Source: Meghimatium bilineatum
Taxonomy: Eukaryota > Mollusca > Gastropoda > Stylommatophora > Philomycidae
Direction: 5' to 3'
Assembly (NCBI GenBank): GCA_034231615.1
Contig: CM067322.1
Coordinates: 58,472,938-58,536,937 of the forward strand
DNA length: 64,000 nucleotides
The notes under the pieces are model-generated. The model was given only the letters and a program-made list of their open reading frames with translations. It had not been told where the DNA came from and did no database searches. Of the stretch, positions 52,561 through 64,000 are shown in pieces. Position 1 is the stretch's first letter. Each line of letters starts with the position of its first letter. Position numbers and translations under genes: made by a program.

Positions 52561-55500
52561 AATATATCTTTTCATTTTCTTGTTCAAACTTTTCAACACA
52601 TTTCATAAATGAATATAGTTTATAATTGGAAATATCTATTTTTTATTTTCTTGCTCAAACTTGTCAACATATTTCATAAAAGTATATAGTTTATCACTAG
52701 AAATTTATTTTTTATTTTCTTTTTCAAACTTTTCAACACATTTCATAAATGTATGTAGTTTATCACTAGAAATATATTTTCTGATTTTCTTTTCCAAACT
52801 TTTTAACACATTTCATAAATGTATCTAGCTTAACATTAGAAATATATTTTTTGATTTTCTTTTTCAAACTTTTCAACACATTTCATAAATGTATCTAGAT
52901 TATCACTAGAAATATATTTTTTGATTTTCCAAATTTTCAACACATTTCATAAGTGTATATAGTGTATCAATAGAAAAATAATTTTTCTTTTCTTTTTCAA
53001 ACTTATCAAAACATTTCATATCTAGTTTATCATTAGAAATATATTTTTTTGATTTTGAAACTTTTTAACACATTTCATAAATGTATCTACCAGTAGTTTA
53101 TTATTAGAAATATATTTTTTTATTTTCTTTTTCAAACTTTTCAACACATCTCATAAATGTATCTACCGGTAGATTATCACTAGAAATATATCTTTTCATT
53201 TTCTTTTTTAAACTTTTCAACACATTTCATAAATGTATATACTTTATCATTAGAAATATTTATTTTTAATTTTCTTGTTCAAACTTGTCAACATATTTCA
53301 TAAATGTATATAGTTTATCACTAGAAATATATTTTTTGATTTTCTTTCCAAACTTATCAAAACATTTCATAAATGTATCTAGTTTATCATTAGAAATATA
53401 TTTTCTGCTTTTGAAACTTTTCAACACATTTCATAAATGTATCTACCAGTTGTTTATTATTAGAAATATATTTTTTGATTTTCTTTTCCAAACTTTTCAA
53501 CACATTTCATAAATGTATCTAGTTTATCATTAGAAATATATTTTTATGATTTTCAAACTTTTCAACACATTTCATAAGTGTATATAGTGTATCAATAGAA
53601 AAATAATTTTTCTTTTCTTTTTCAAACTTATCAAAACATTTCATATCTAGTTTATCATTAGAAATATATTTTTTGATTTTGAAACTTTTCAACACATTTC
53701 ATAAATGTATCTACCAGTAGTTTATTATTAGAAATATATTTTTTGATTTTCTTTTTCAAACTTTTCAACACATCTCATAAATGTATCTACCGGTAGATTA
53801 TCACTAGAAATATATCTTTTCATTTTCTTTTTTAAACTTTTCAACACATTTCATAAATGTATATACTTTATCATTAGAAATATTTATTTTTAATTTTCTT
53901 GTTCAAACTTGTCAACATATTTCATAAATGTATATAGTTTATCACTAGAAATATATTTTTTGATTTTCTTTCCAAACTTATCAAAACATTTCATAAATGT
54001 ATCTAGTTTATCATTAGAAATATATTTTCTGCTTTTGAAACTTTTCAACACATTTCATAAATGTATCTACCAGTTGTTTATTATTAGAAATATATTTTTT
54101 GATTTTCTTTTCCAAACTTTTCAACACATTTCATAAATGTATCTAGTTTATCATTAGAAATATATTTTTTTGATTTTCAAACTTTTCAACACATTTCATA
54201 AGTGTATATAGTGTATCAATAGAAAAATAATTTTTCTTTTCTTTTTCAAACTTATCAAAACATTTCATATCTAGTTTATCATTAGAAATATATTTTTTGA
54301 TTTTGAAACTTTTCAACACATTTCATAAATGTATCTACCAGTAGTTTATTATTAGAAATATATTTTTTGATTTTCTTTTTCAAACTTTTCAACACATCTC
54401 ATAAATGTATCTACCGGTAGATTATCACTAGAAATATATCTTTTCATTTTCTTTTTCAAACTTTTCAACACATATCATAAATGTATATAGTTAATCATTA
54501 GAAATATTTTTTTTTATTTTCTTCTTCAAACTTTTCAACACATTTAATAAATGAATATAGTTTATAATTAGAAATATATATTTTTTATTTTCTTGCTCAA
54601 ACTTGTCAACATATTTCATAAAAGTATATAGTTTATCACTAGAAATATAGTTTTTGATTTTCTTTTTCAAACTTATCAACACATTTCATAAATGTATCTA
54701 GTTTATCATTAGAAATATATTTTTTTGATTTTCCAAATTTTCAACACATTACATAAGTGTATATAGTGTATCAATAGAAATATATTTTTTATTTTCTTTT
54801 TCAAACTATTCAACACATCTCATAAATGTATATAGTTTATTATTAGAAATTTCTTTTTTTAATTTTCTTTTTCAAACTTTTCAACACATTTCATAAATGT
54901 ATCTAGGTTATCGTTAGAAATATATTTTTTTTAAATTTCAAACTTTTCAACACATTTCATAAATGTAACTAGTTTATCATTAGAAATATATTTTTTTTTA
55001 AATTTCAAAATTTTCAACACATTTCATAAATGTATCTAGATTATCACTAGAAATATATTTTTTGATTTTCCAAATTTTCAACACATTTCATAAGTGTATA
55101 TAGTGTATCAATAGAAAAATAATTTTTCTTTTCTTTTTCAAACTTATCAAAACATTTCATATCTAGTTTATCATTAGAAATATATTTTTTTGATTTTGAA
55201 ACTTGTTAACACATTTCATAAATGTATCTACCAGTAGTTTATTATTAGAAATATATTTTTTTATTTTCTTTTTCAAACTTTTCAACACATCTCATAAATG
55301 TATCTACCGGTAGATTATCACTAGAAATATATCTTTTCATTTTCTTTTTTAAACTTTTCAACACATTTCATAAATGTATATACTTTATCATTAGAAATAT
55401 TTTTTTTTAATTTTCTTGTTCAAACTTGTCAACATATTTCATAAATGTATATAGTTTATCACTAGAAATATATTTTTTGATTTTCTTTCCAAACTTTTCA

Positions 55501-58500
55501 ACACATTTCATAAATGTATCTAGTTTATCATTAGAAATATATTTTTTTGATTTTCAAACTTTTCAACACATTACATAAGTGTATATAGTGTATCAATAGA
55601 AATATATTTTTTATTTTCTTTTTAAAACTTTTCAACAGATTTCATAAATGTATCTAGTTTATCACTAGAAATATATTTTTTGATTTTCTTTTTCAAAGTT
55701 TTCAACAGATCTCCTAAATGTATATAGTTTATCATTAGAAATATATTTTTTTTTAAATTTCAAATATTTCAACACATTTCTTAAATGTATCTAGATTATC
55801 ACTAGAAATATATTTTTTTATTTTCCATTTCAAACTTTTCAACACATTTCATAAATGTATCTAGTTTATCACTAGAAAAATATTTTTTGATTTTCTTTTC
55901 AAAATTTTCAACACATGTCATAAATGTATCTAGTTTAACATTAGAAATATATTTTTTGATTTTCTTTTTCAAACTTTTCAACACATCTCATAAATGTATC
56001 TACCGGTAGATTTTCACTAAAAATATATCTTTTCATTTTCTTGTTCAAACTTTTCAACACATTTCATAAATGAATATAGTTTATAATTGGAAATATCTAT
56101 TTTTTATTTTCTTGCTCAAACTTGTCAACATATTTCATAAAAGTATATAGTTTATCACTAGAAATTTATTTTTTATTTTCTTTTTCAAACTTTTCAACAC
56201 ATTTCATAAATGTATGTAGTTTATCACTAGAAATATATTTTTTGATTTTCTTTTCCAAACTTTTTAACACATTTCATAAATGTATCTAGCTTAACATTAG
56301 AAATATATTTTTTGATTTTCTTTTTCAAACTTTTCAACACATTTCATAAATGTATCTAGATTATCACTAGAAATATATTTTTTGATTTTCCAAATTTTCA
56401 ACACATTTCATAAGTGTATATAGTGTATCAATAGAAAAATAATTTTTCTTTTCTTTTTCAAACTTATCAAAACATTTCATATCTAGTTTATCATTAGAAA
56501 TATATTTTTTTGATTTTGAAACTTTTTAACACATTTCATAAATGTATCTACCAGTAGTTTATTATTAGAAATATATTTTTTTATTTTCTTTTTCAAACTT
56601 TTCAACACATCTCATAAATGTATCTACCGGTAGATTATCACTAGAAATATATCTTTTCATTTTCTTTTTTAAACTTTTCAACACATTTCATAAATGTATC
56701 TAGTTTATCACTAGAAATATATTTTTTGATTTTCTTTTTCAAAGTTTTCAACAGATCTCCTAAATGTATATAGTTTTTCATTAGAAATATATTTTTTTTT
56801 AAATTTCAAATATTTCAACACATTTCTTAAATGTATCTAGATTATCACTAGAAATATATTTTTTTATTTTCCATTTCAAACTTTTCAACACATGTCATAA
56901 ATGTATCTAGTTTAACATTAGAAATATATTTTTTGATTTTCTTTTTCAAACTTTTCAACACATCTCATAAATGTATCTACCGGTAGATTTTCACTAGAAA
57001 TATATCTTTTCATTTTCTTGTTCAAACTTTTCAACACATTTCATAAATGAATATAGTTTATAATTGGAAATATCTATTTTTTATTTTCTTGCTCAAACTT
57101 GTCAACATATTTCATAAAAGTATATAGTTTATCACTAGAAATTTATTTTTTATTTTCTTTTTAAAACTTTTCAACAGATTTCATAAATGTATCTAGTTTA
57201 TCACTAGAAATATATTTTTTGATTTTCTTTTTCAAAGTTTTCAACACATCTCATAAATGTATATAGTTTATTATTAGAAATTTCTTTTTTTAATTTTCTT
57301 TTTCAAACTTTTCAACACATTTCATAAATGTATCTAGGTTATCGTTAGAAATATATTTTTTTTAAATTTCAAACTTTTCAACACATTTCATAAATGTAAC
57401 TAGTTTATCATTAGAAATATATTTTTTTTTAAATTTCAAAATTTTCAACACATTTCATAAATGTATCTAGATTATCACTAGAAATATATTTTTTGATTTT
57501 CTTTTTCAAACTTTTCAATACATCTCATAAATGTATCTACCGGTAGATTTTCACTAGAAATATATCTTTTCATTTTCTTTTTCAAACTTTTCATCACATT
57601 TCATAAATGTATATAGTTTATCATTAGAAATATATTTTTTTAATTTTCTTGTTCAAACTTTTCAACACATCTCATAAATGTATATAGTTTATCATTAGAA
57701 ATATATTTTTAAATTTTCTTTTTCAAAATTATCAACACATCTCATAAATGTATCTACCGGTAGATTATCACTAGAAATATATCTTTTCTTTTTCAAACTT
57801 TTCAACACATATCATAAATGTATATAGTTAATCATTAGAAATATTTTTTTTTATTTTCTTCTTCAAACTTTTCAACACATTTAATAAATGAATATAGTTT
57901 ATAATTAGAAATATATATTTTTTATTTTCTTGCTCAAACTTGTCAACATATTTCATAAAAGTTTATAGTTTATCACTAGAAATATAGTTTTTGATTTTCT
58001 TTTTCAAACTTATCAACACATTTCATAAATGTATCTAGTTTATCATTAGAAATATATTTTTTGGATTTTCCAAATTTTCAACACATTTCATAAGTGTATA
58101 TAGTGTATCAATAGAAATATATTTTTTATTTTCTTTTTAAAACTTTTCAACAGATTTCATAAATGTATCTAGTTTATCACTAGAAATATATTTTTTGATT
58201 TTCTTTTTCAAAGTTTTCAACAGATCTCCTAAATGTATATAGTTTATCATTAGAAATATATTTTTTTTTAAATTTCAAATATTTCAACACATTTCTTAAA
58301 TGTATCTAGATTATCACTAGAAATATATTTTTTTATTTTCCATTTCAAACTTTTCAACACATTTCATAAATGTATCTAGTTTATCACTAGAAATATATTT
58401 TTTGATTTTCTTTTCAAAATTTTCAACACATGTCATAAATGTATCTAGTTTAACATTAGAAATATATTTTTTGATTTTCTTTTTCAAACTTTTCAACACA

Positions 58501-58560
58501 TCTCATAAATGTATCTAACGGTAGATTTTCACTAGAAATATATCTTTTCATTTTCTTGTT
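52560..58560 (+). repeat. Rearranged satellite block with ~3.46-kb repeat and 624-bp tandem pair
   Basis: The monomer GTTTATAATTGGAAATATC occurs at about 52,608, 56,070, 57,057 and 58,592; the first spacing is 3,462 bp. A 624-bp segment is duplicated head to tail. AATATTTATTTTTAATTTTC lies at about 53,256 and 53,880, and the copies are nearly identical, with TTTATGATTTTC versus TTTTTGATTTTC as a visible difference. Around 56,690-57,800 monomers from several families are joined in new orders, including the CTAGGTTATCGTTAG unit at 57,333. No gene is seen. The plus-strand frames at 53,285 and 53,909 are just the 624-bp duplicates. Confidence 0.82.
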
Positions 58561-61500
58561 CAAACTTTTCAACACATTTCATAAATGAATATAGTTTATA
58601 ATTGGAAATATCTATTTTTTATTTTCTTGCTCAAACTTGTCAACATATTTCATAAAAGTATATAGTTTATCACTAGAAATTTATTTTTTATTTTCTTTTT
58701 CAAACTTTTCAACACATTTCATAAATGTATGTAGTTTATCACTAGAAATATATTATTTGATTTTCTTTTCCAAACTTTTCAACACATTTCATAAATGTAT
58801 CTACCAGTAGTTTATTATTAGAAATATATTTTTTTATTTTCTTTTTGAAATTTTTCAACACATTTCATAAATGTATCTAGTTTTTATCATTAGAAATATA
58901 TTTTTTTCATTTTCAAACTTTCAACACATTTCATAAATGTATCTAGTTTATCATTAGAAATATATTTTTTTGATTTTCAAACTTTTCAACACATCTCATA
59001 AATGTATCTACCGGTAGTTTATCATTAGAAATATATTTTTTTATTTTCTTTTTCAATCTTTTCAACACATCTCATTAATGTATCTACCGGTAGATTATCA
59101 CTAGAAATATATCTTTTCATTTTCTTTTTTAAACTTTTCAACACATTTCATAACTGTATATAGTTTATCATTAGAAATATTTTTTTTTTATTTTCTTGTG
59201 CAAACTTTTTAACATATTTCATAAATGTATCTAGTTTATCACTAGAAATATAGTTTTTGATTTTCTTTTCCAAACTTTTCAACACATTTCATAAATGTAT
59301 CTAGTTTATCATTAGAAATATATTTTTTTTTTGAATTTCAAACTTTTCAACACATTTCATAAGTGTATATAGTGCATCAATAGAAAAATAATTTTCTTTT
59401 TCCAACTTATCAAAACATTTCATAACTGTATCTATTTCATAAATATATCTTTTCATTTTCTTTTTTCAAACTTTTCAACACATTTCATAAATGTATCTAC
59501 CGGTAGATTATCATTAGAAATATTTTTTTTTATTTTCTTGTGCAAACTTTTTAACATATTTCATAAATGTATCTAGTTTATCACTAGAAATATAGTTTTT
59601 GATTTTCTTTTCCAAACTTTTCAACACATTTCATAAATGTATCTAGTTTATCATTAGAAATATATTTTTTGATTTTCTTTTTCAAACTTATCAACACATT
59701 TCATAAATGTATCTAGTTTATCATTAGAAATATATTTTGTGATTTTGAAACTTTTCAACACATTTCATAAATGTATATAGTTTATCACTAGAAATATATT
59801 TTTTGATTTTCTTTCCAAACTTTTCAACACATTTCATAAATGTATCTAGTTTATCACTAGAAATATATTTTTTGATTTTCTTTTCCAAACTTTTCAACAC
59901 AATTCATAAATGTATCTAGTTTAACATTAGAAATATATTTTTTGATTTTCTTTTTCAAACTTATCAACACATTTCATAAATGTATCTACCGGTAGATTAT
60001 CACTAGAAATATATCTTTTCATTTTCTTTTTCAAACTTTTCAACACATTTCATAAATGTATCTAGTTTATCATTAGAAATATATTTTTTTGATTTTCAAA
60101 CTTGTCAACATATTTCATAAATGTATATAGTTTATCACTAGAAATATATTTTTTGATTTTCTTTCCAAACTTTTCAACACATTTCATAAATGTATCTAGT
60201 TTATCACTAGAAATATATTTTTTGATTTTCTTTTCCAAACTTTTCAACACAATTCATAAATGTATCTAGTTTAACATTAAAAATATATTTTTTGATTTTC
60301 TTTTTCAAACTTATCAACACATTTCATAAATGTATCTAGTTTATCATTAGAAATATATTTTGTGATTTTGAAACTTTTCAACACATTTCATAAATGTTTC
60401 TACCAGTAGTTTATTATTAGAAATATATTTTTTGATTTTCTTTTTTAAACTTTTCAACACATCTCATAAATGTATCTACCAGTATATTATCATTAGAAAT
60501 ATATCTTTTCATTTTCTTTTTCAAACTTATCAACACATATGATAAATGTATATAGTTTATCATTAGAAATATATTTTTTATTTTCTTGTTCAAACTTTTC
60601 AACACATTTAATAAATTAATATAGTTTATAATTAGAAATATATATTTTTTATTTTCTTGCTCAAAATTGTCAACATATTTCATAAATGTATATAGTTTAT
60701 CACTAGAATAATATTTATTATTTTCTTTCCAAACTTTTCAACACATTTCATAAATGTATCTAGTTTATCATTAGAAATATATTTTTTTGATTTTCAAACT
60801 TTTCAACACATTACATAAGTGTATATAGTGTATCAATAGAAATTTATTTTTTATTTTCTTTTTCAAACTTTTCAACACATTTCATAAATGTATCTAGATT
60901 ATCACTAGAAATATATTTTTTGATTTTCCATTTCAAACTTTACAACACATTTCATAAATGTATCTAGTTTATCACTAGAAATATATTTTTTTCATTTTCT
61001 TGTTCAAACTTTTCAACATATTTCATAAATGTATCTAGTTTATCAATAGAAATTAATTTTTTGATTTTCATTTTGAAATTTTTCAACACATTTCATAAAT
61101 GTATCTAGTTTTTATCATTAGAAATATATTTTTTTCATTTTCAAACTTTCAACACATTTCATAAATGTATCTAGTTTATCATTAGAAATATATTTTTTTG
61201 ATTTTCAAACTTTTCAACACATCTCATAAATGTATCTACCGGTAGTTTATCATTAGAAATATATTTTTTTATTTTCTTTTTCAATCTTTTCAACACATCT
61301 CATAAATGTATCTACCGGTAGATTATCACTAGAAATATATCTTTTCATTTTCTTTTTTAAACTTTTCAACACATTTCATAACTGTATATAGTTTATCACT
61401 AGAAATATATCTTTTCATTTTCTTTTTCAAACTTTTCAACATATTTCATAAATGTATCTAGTTTATCACTAGAAATATATTTTTTGATTTTCTTTTCCAA

Positions 61501-63938
61501 ACTTATCAACACATTTCATAAATGTATCTAGTTTATCATTAGAAATATATTTTTTGATTTTCTTTTTCAAACTTATCAACACATTTCATAAAGGTGTCTA
61601 GTTTATCATTAGAAATATATTTTGTGATTTTGAAACTTTTCAACACATTTCATAAATGTTTCTACCAGTAGTTTATTATTAGAAATATATTTTTTGATTT
61701 TCTTTTTTAAACTTTTCAACGCATCTCATAAATGTATCTACCAGTAGATTATCATTAGAAATATATCTTTTCATTTTCTTTTTCAAACTTATCAACACAT
61801 ATCATAAATGTATATAGTTAATCATTAGAAATATTTTTTTAAATTTTCTTCTTCAAACTTTTCAACACATTTAATAAATGAATATAGTTTATAATTAGAA
61901 ATATATATTTTTTATTTTCTTGCTCAAACTTGTCAACATATTTCATAAAAGTATATAGTTTATCACTAGAATAATATTTATTATTTTCTTTCCAAACATT
62001 TCAACACATTTCATAAATGTATCTAGTTTATCATTAGAAATATATTTTTTTGATTTTCAAACTTTTCAACACATCTCATAAATGTATCTACCGGTAGTTT
62101 ATCATTAGAAATATATTTTTTTATTTTCTTTTTCAATCTTTTCAACACATCTCATAAATGTATCTACCGGTAGATTATCACTAGAAATATATCTTTTCAT
62201 TTTCTTTTTTAAACTTTTCAACACATTTCATAACTGTATATAGTTTATCATTAGAAATATTTTTTTTTATTTTCTTGTGCAAACTTTTTAACATATTTCA
62301 TAAATGTATCTAGTTTATCACTAGAAATATAGTTTTTGATTTTCTTTTCCAAACTTTTCAACACATTTCATAAATGTATCTAGTTTATCATTAGAAATAT
62401 ATTTTTTTGGATTTTCAAACTTTTCAACACATTTCATTAGTGTATATAGTTTATCAATAGAAATTAATTTTTTGATTTTCCTTTTGAAATATTTCAACAC
62501 ATTTCATAAATGTATCTAGTTTTTATCATTAGAAATATATTTTTGTGATTTTGAAACTTTTCAACACATTTCATAAATGTATCTAGCTTATCATTAGAAA
62601 TATATTTTTTTGATTTTCAAACTTTTCAACTCATTTCATAAGTGTATATAGTTTATCAATAGAAATTAATTTTTTGATTTTCTTTTTGAAATTTTTCAAC
62701 ACATTTCATAAATGTATCTAGTTTTTATCATTAGAAATAAATATTTTTCATTCTCAAACTTTTCAACACATTTCATAAATGTATCTAGTTTATCAATAGA
62801 AATATATTTTTTTGATTTTCAAACTTTTCAACAAATCTCATAAATGTATCTACCGGTAGCTTATCACTAGAAATATATCTTTTCATTTTCTTTTTGAAAC
62901 TTTTCAACACATTTCATAAATGTATATAGTTAATCATTAGAAATATTTTTTTTAATTTTCTTGTTCAAATTTTTTCAACATATTTCATAAATGTATCTAG
63001 TTTATCACTAGAAATTTATTTTTTGAATTTCTTTTCCAAACTTTTCATTACATAAATGTATCTAGTTTAACATTAGAAATATCTTTTTAAAATTTTCTTT
63101 TCCAAACTTTTCAACACATTTCATAAATGTTTCTTGTTTATTATTAGAAATATATTTTAAATTTTCTTTTTCAAACTTTTCAACATATTTCATAAATGTA
63201 TCTAGTTTATCACTAGACATATATATTTTTTGATTTTTTTTCCAATCTTTTCAACACATTTCATAAGTGTATATAGTTTATCAATAGAAATTAATTTTTT
63301 GATTTTCTTTTAGAAATTTTTCAACACATTTCATAAATGTATCTAGTTTTTATCATTAGAAATATATTTTTTTAATTTTGAAACTTTTCAACACATTTCA
63401 TAAATGTATCTAGTTTATCATTAGTACTATATTTTTTTGATTTTCTTTTTCAAAAATGTCAACACATTTCATAAATGTATCTATTTTATCATTAGAAATA
63501 AAAAAATTATTTTGTAACTTTTTAGCACATCTTATAAATGTATCTACCGGTAGTTTATCACTAGAAATATATTTTGTGATTTTCATTTTCAAACTTTTCA
63601 ACACATTTCATAAATGTATCTAGTTTATCATTAGAATTATATTTGTTTATTTTCTTTTTCAAACTTTTCAACACATTTCATAAATGTATCTAGTTTATCA
63701 TTAGAAATATATTCTTTGATTTTCTTTTTTGAAACTTTTTAACACATTTCATAAATGTATCTAGTTTATCATTAGAAATATATTTGTTTATTTTCTTTTT
63801 CAAACTTTTCAACATATTTCATAAATGTATCTAGTTTATCACTAGTAATATATTTTGTGGTTTTCATTTTCAAACTTTTCAACACATTTTATAAATGTAT
63901 CTAGTTTATCATTAGAAATATATTTTTTGAATTTTTCT
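58560..63938 (+). repeat. Degenerate right margin of the satellite array
   Basis: Monomers carry many private changes. Examples are CTAGTTTTTATCATTAG (58,878; 61,106; 62,518; 62,726; 63,344), AGAAATTAATTTTTTG, AAAAATTATTTTGTAAC (~63,503) and a shortened CTTTTCATTACATAAATG (~63,042). A ~2.2-kb repeat is still detectable: 58,840-59,170 resembles 61,068-61,400 at an offset of 2,228. Identity between copies is visibly lower than in the 44-52 kb HOR. The last monomers (63,600-63,938) are simple type A. Increasing divergence toward an array edge is the usual pattern for satellites homogenised mainly in the interior. Confidence 0.85.
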
Positions 63939-64000
63939 TACAACCTCAAAAAAAATTTCTTCCATTTTTTTAAAATATAAAATTAAAAAATTTATTTAAA
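63939..64000. other. AT-rich non-satellite flank (array boundary)
   Basis: After TTTTTTGAATTTTTCTTA the satellite landmarks stop. Neither CAACACAT nor TTAGAAATA recurs in the final ~60 bp, which are AT-rich with A- and T-runs (ACAACCTCAAAA, then T- and A-tracts). The stretch is too short to classify. Confidence 0.7.

Larger units (their letters stand above)
1..63938 (+). repeat. AT-rich ~70-bp satellite DNA megarray (interrupted by two insertions)
   Basis: The sequence shows head-to-tail monomers all in one orientation. Landmarks recur every 62-76 bp: CAAACTTTTCAACACAT, TTCATAAATGTAT, then CTAG or CTACCGGTAG, then TTAGAAATATATTTTTT. The common spacing is 70 bp (for example CAACACAT at 15543 and 15613). 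It is 69 bp where the T-run is one shorter, and 76 bp where CCGGTA or CCAGTA is inserted (CAACACAT at 1430 and 1506). The plus strand is strongly T-rich, so the minus strand is A- and purine-rich. I saw no inverted monomers. The array enters from the left and ends near 63,938. It is interrupted only at 5,413-6,737 and 13,557-14,083. I recognise no named satellite family. A centromeric or heterochromatic role is inferred from scale and HOR structure only. Confidence 0.98.

Noticed and set aside
1-63938. CRISPR array
   Set aside because: The units are contiguous similar monomers with no unique spacers between conserved repeats, and the setting is eukaryotic with a LINE.
1-63938. Viral homologous-region repeats (baculovirus or nudivirus hr type)
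   Set aside because: Such regions are short clusters between viral genes. Here more than 60 kb is repeat with no viral gene, and a host LINE is inserted.
63939-64000. Telomeric repeats at the array edge
   Set aside because: No TTAGG, TTAGGG or similar tandem units. Only AT-rich non-repetitive sequence is present.

Overview
This window is almost entirely one satellite DNA array: extremely AT-rich, head-to-tail monomers of about 70 bp, all in the same orientation, from base 1 (the array enters from the left) to about 63,938. The last ~60 bases are a non-repetitive AT-rich flank, so the right edge of the array lies inside the window. I estimate roughly 880-900 monomers from length divided by ~70 bp. 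No functional host gene is visible. The setting is eukaryotic, most likely a metazoan and plausibly an arthropod. The reasons are the megasatellite organisation, nested higher-order repeats (HORs), and a 5'-truncated RTE-like LINE ending in (GAT)n. I cannot name the species.

Monomer grammar. Type A (~70 bp, also 69 bp) carries CTAGTTTATCATTAG or CTAGTTTATCACTAG. Type B (76 bp) carries a 6-bp insertion that makes the perfect palindrome TCTACCGGTAGA. Type C (76 bp) carries CTACCAGTAG followed by TTTATTATTAG. Short types (~62-65 bp) lack the CTTTTTC stretch. Every type keeps the ACATTT-CAT-AAATGT dyad or a variant of it.

Layout. 1-5,412: satellite with a 2,140-bp HOR. 5,413-6,737: a GC-richer 1,325-bp retroposon-like insertion with an 11-bp target duplication and an A-rich right end. 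6,738-13,556: satellite, including a second copy of the preceding block that lacks the insertion. 13,557-14,083: LINE 3' end encoding the C-terminal part of a reverse transcriptase. 14,084-15,465: older, diverged monomers. 15,466-26,986: a 7,596-bp-offset duplication enclosing a ~2,075-bp tandem HOR. 26,987-29,600: third copy of the 6.7-13.5 kb block. 29,600-38,000: ~2.33-kb HOR. 38,000-44,400: 1,726-bp and 1,191-bp repeats. 44,400-52,500: 2,423-bp HOR with a nested 963-bp duplication. 52,500-58,500: rearranged repeats including a 624-bp tandem pair. 58,500-63,938: degenerate array edge. 63,939-64,000: flank.

There is no gene network. The interest lies in how the array evolves: repeated segmental amplification at many scales, two datable retroelement insertions, a CpG-bearing palindrome with possible deamination derivatives, and a minus-strand reading frame of 23 residues per 69-bp monomer. 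A centromeric or pericentromeric location is plausible but is inference only.
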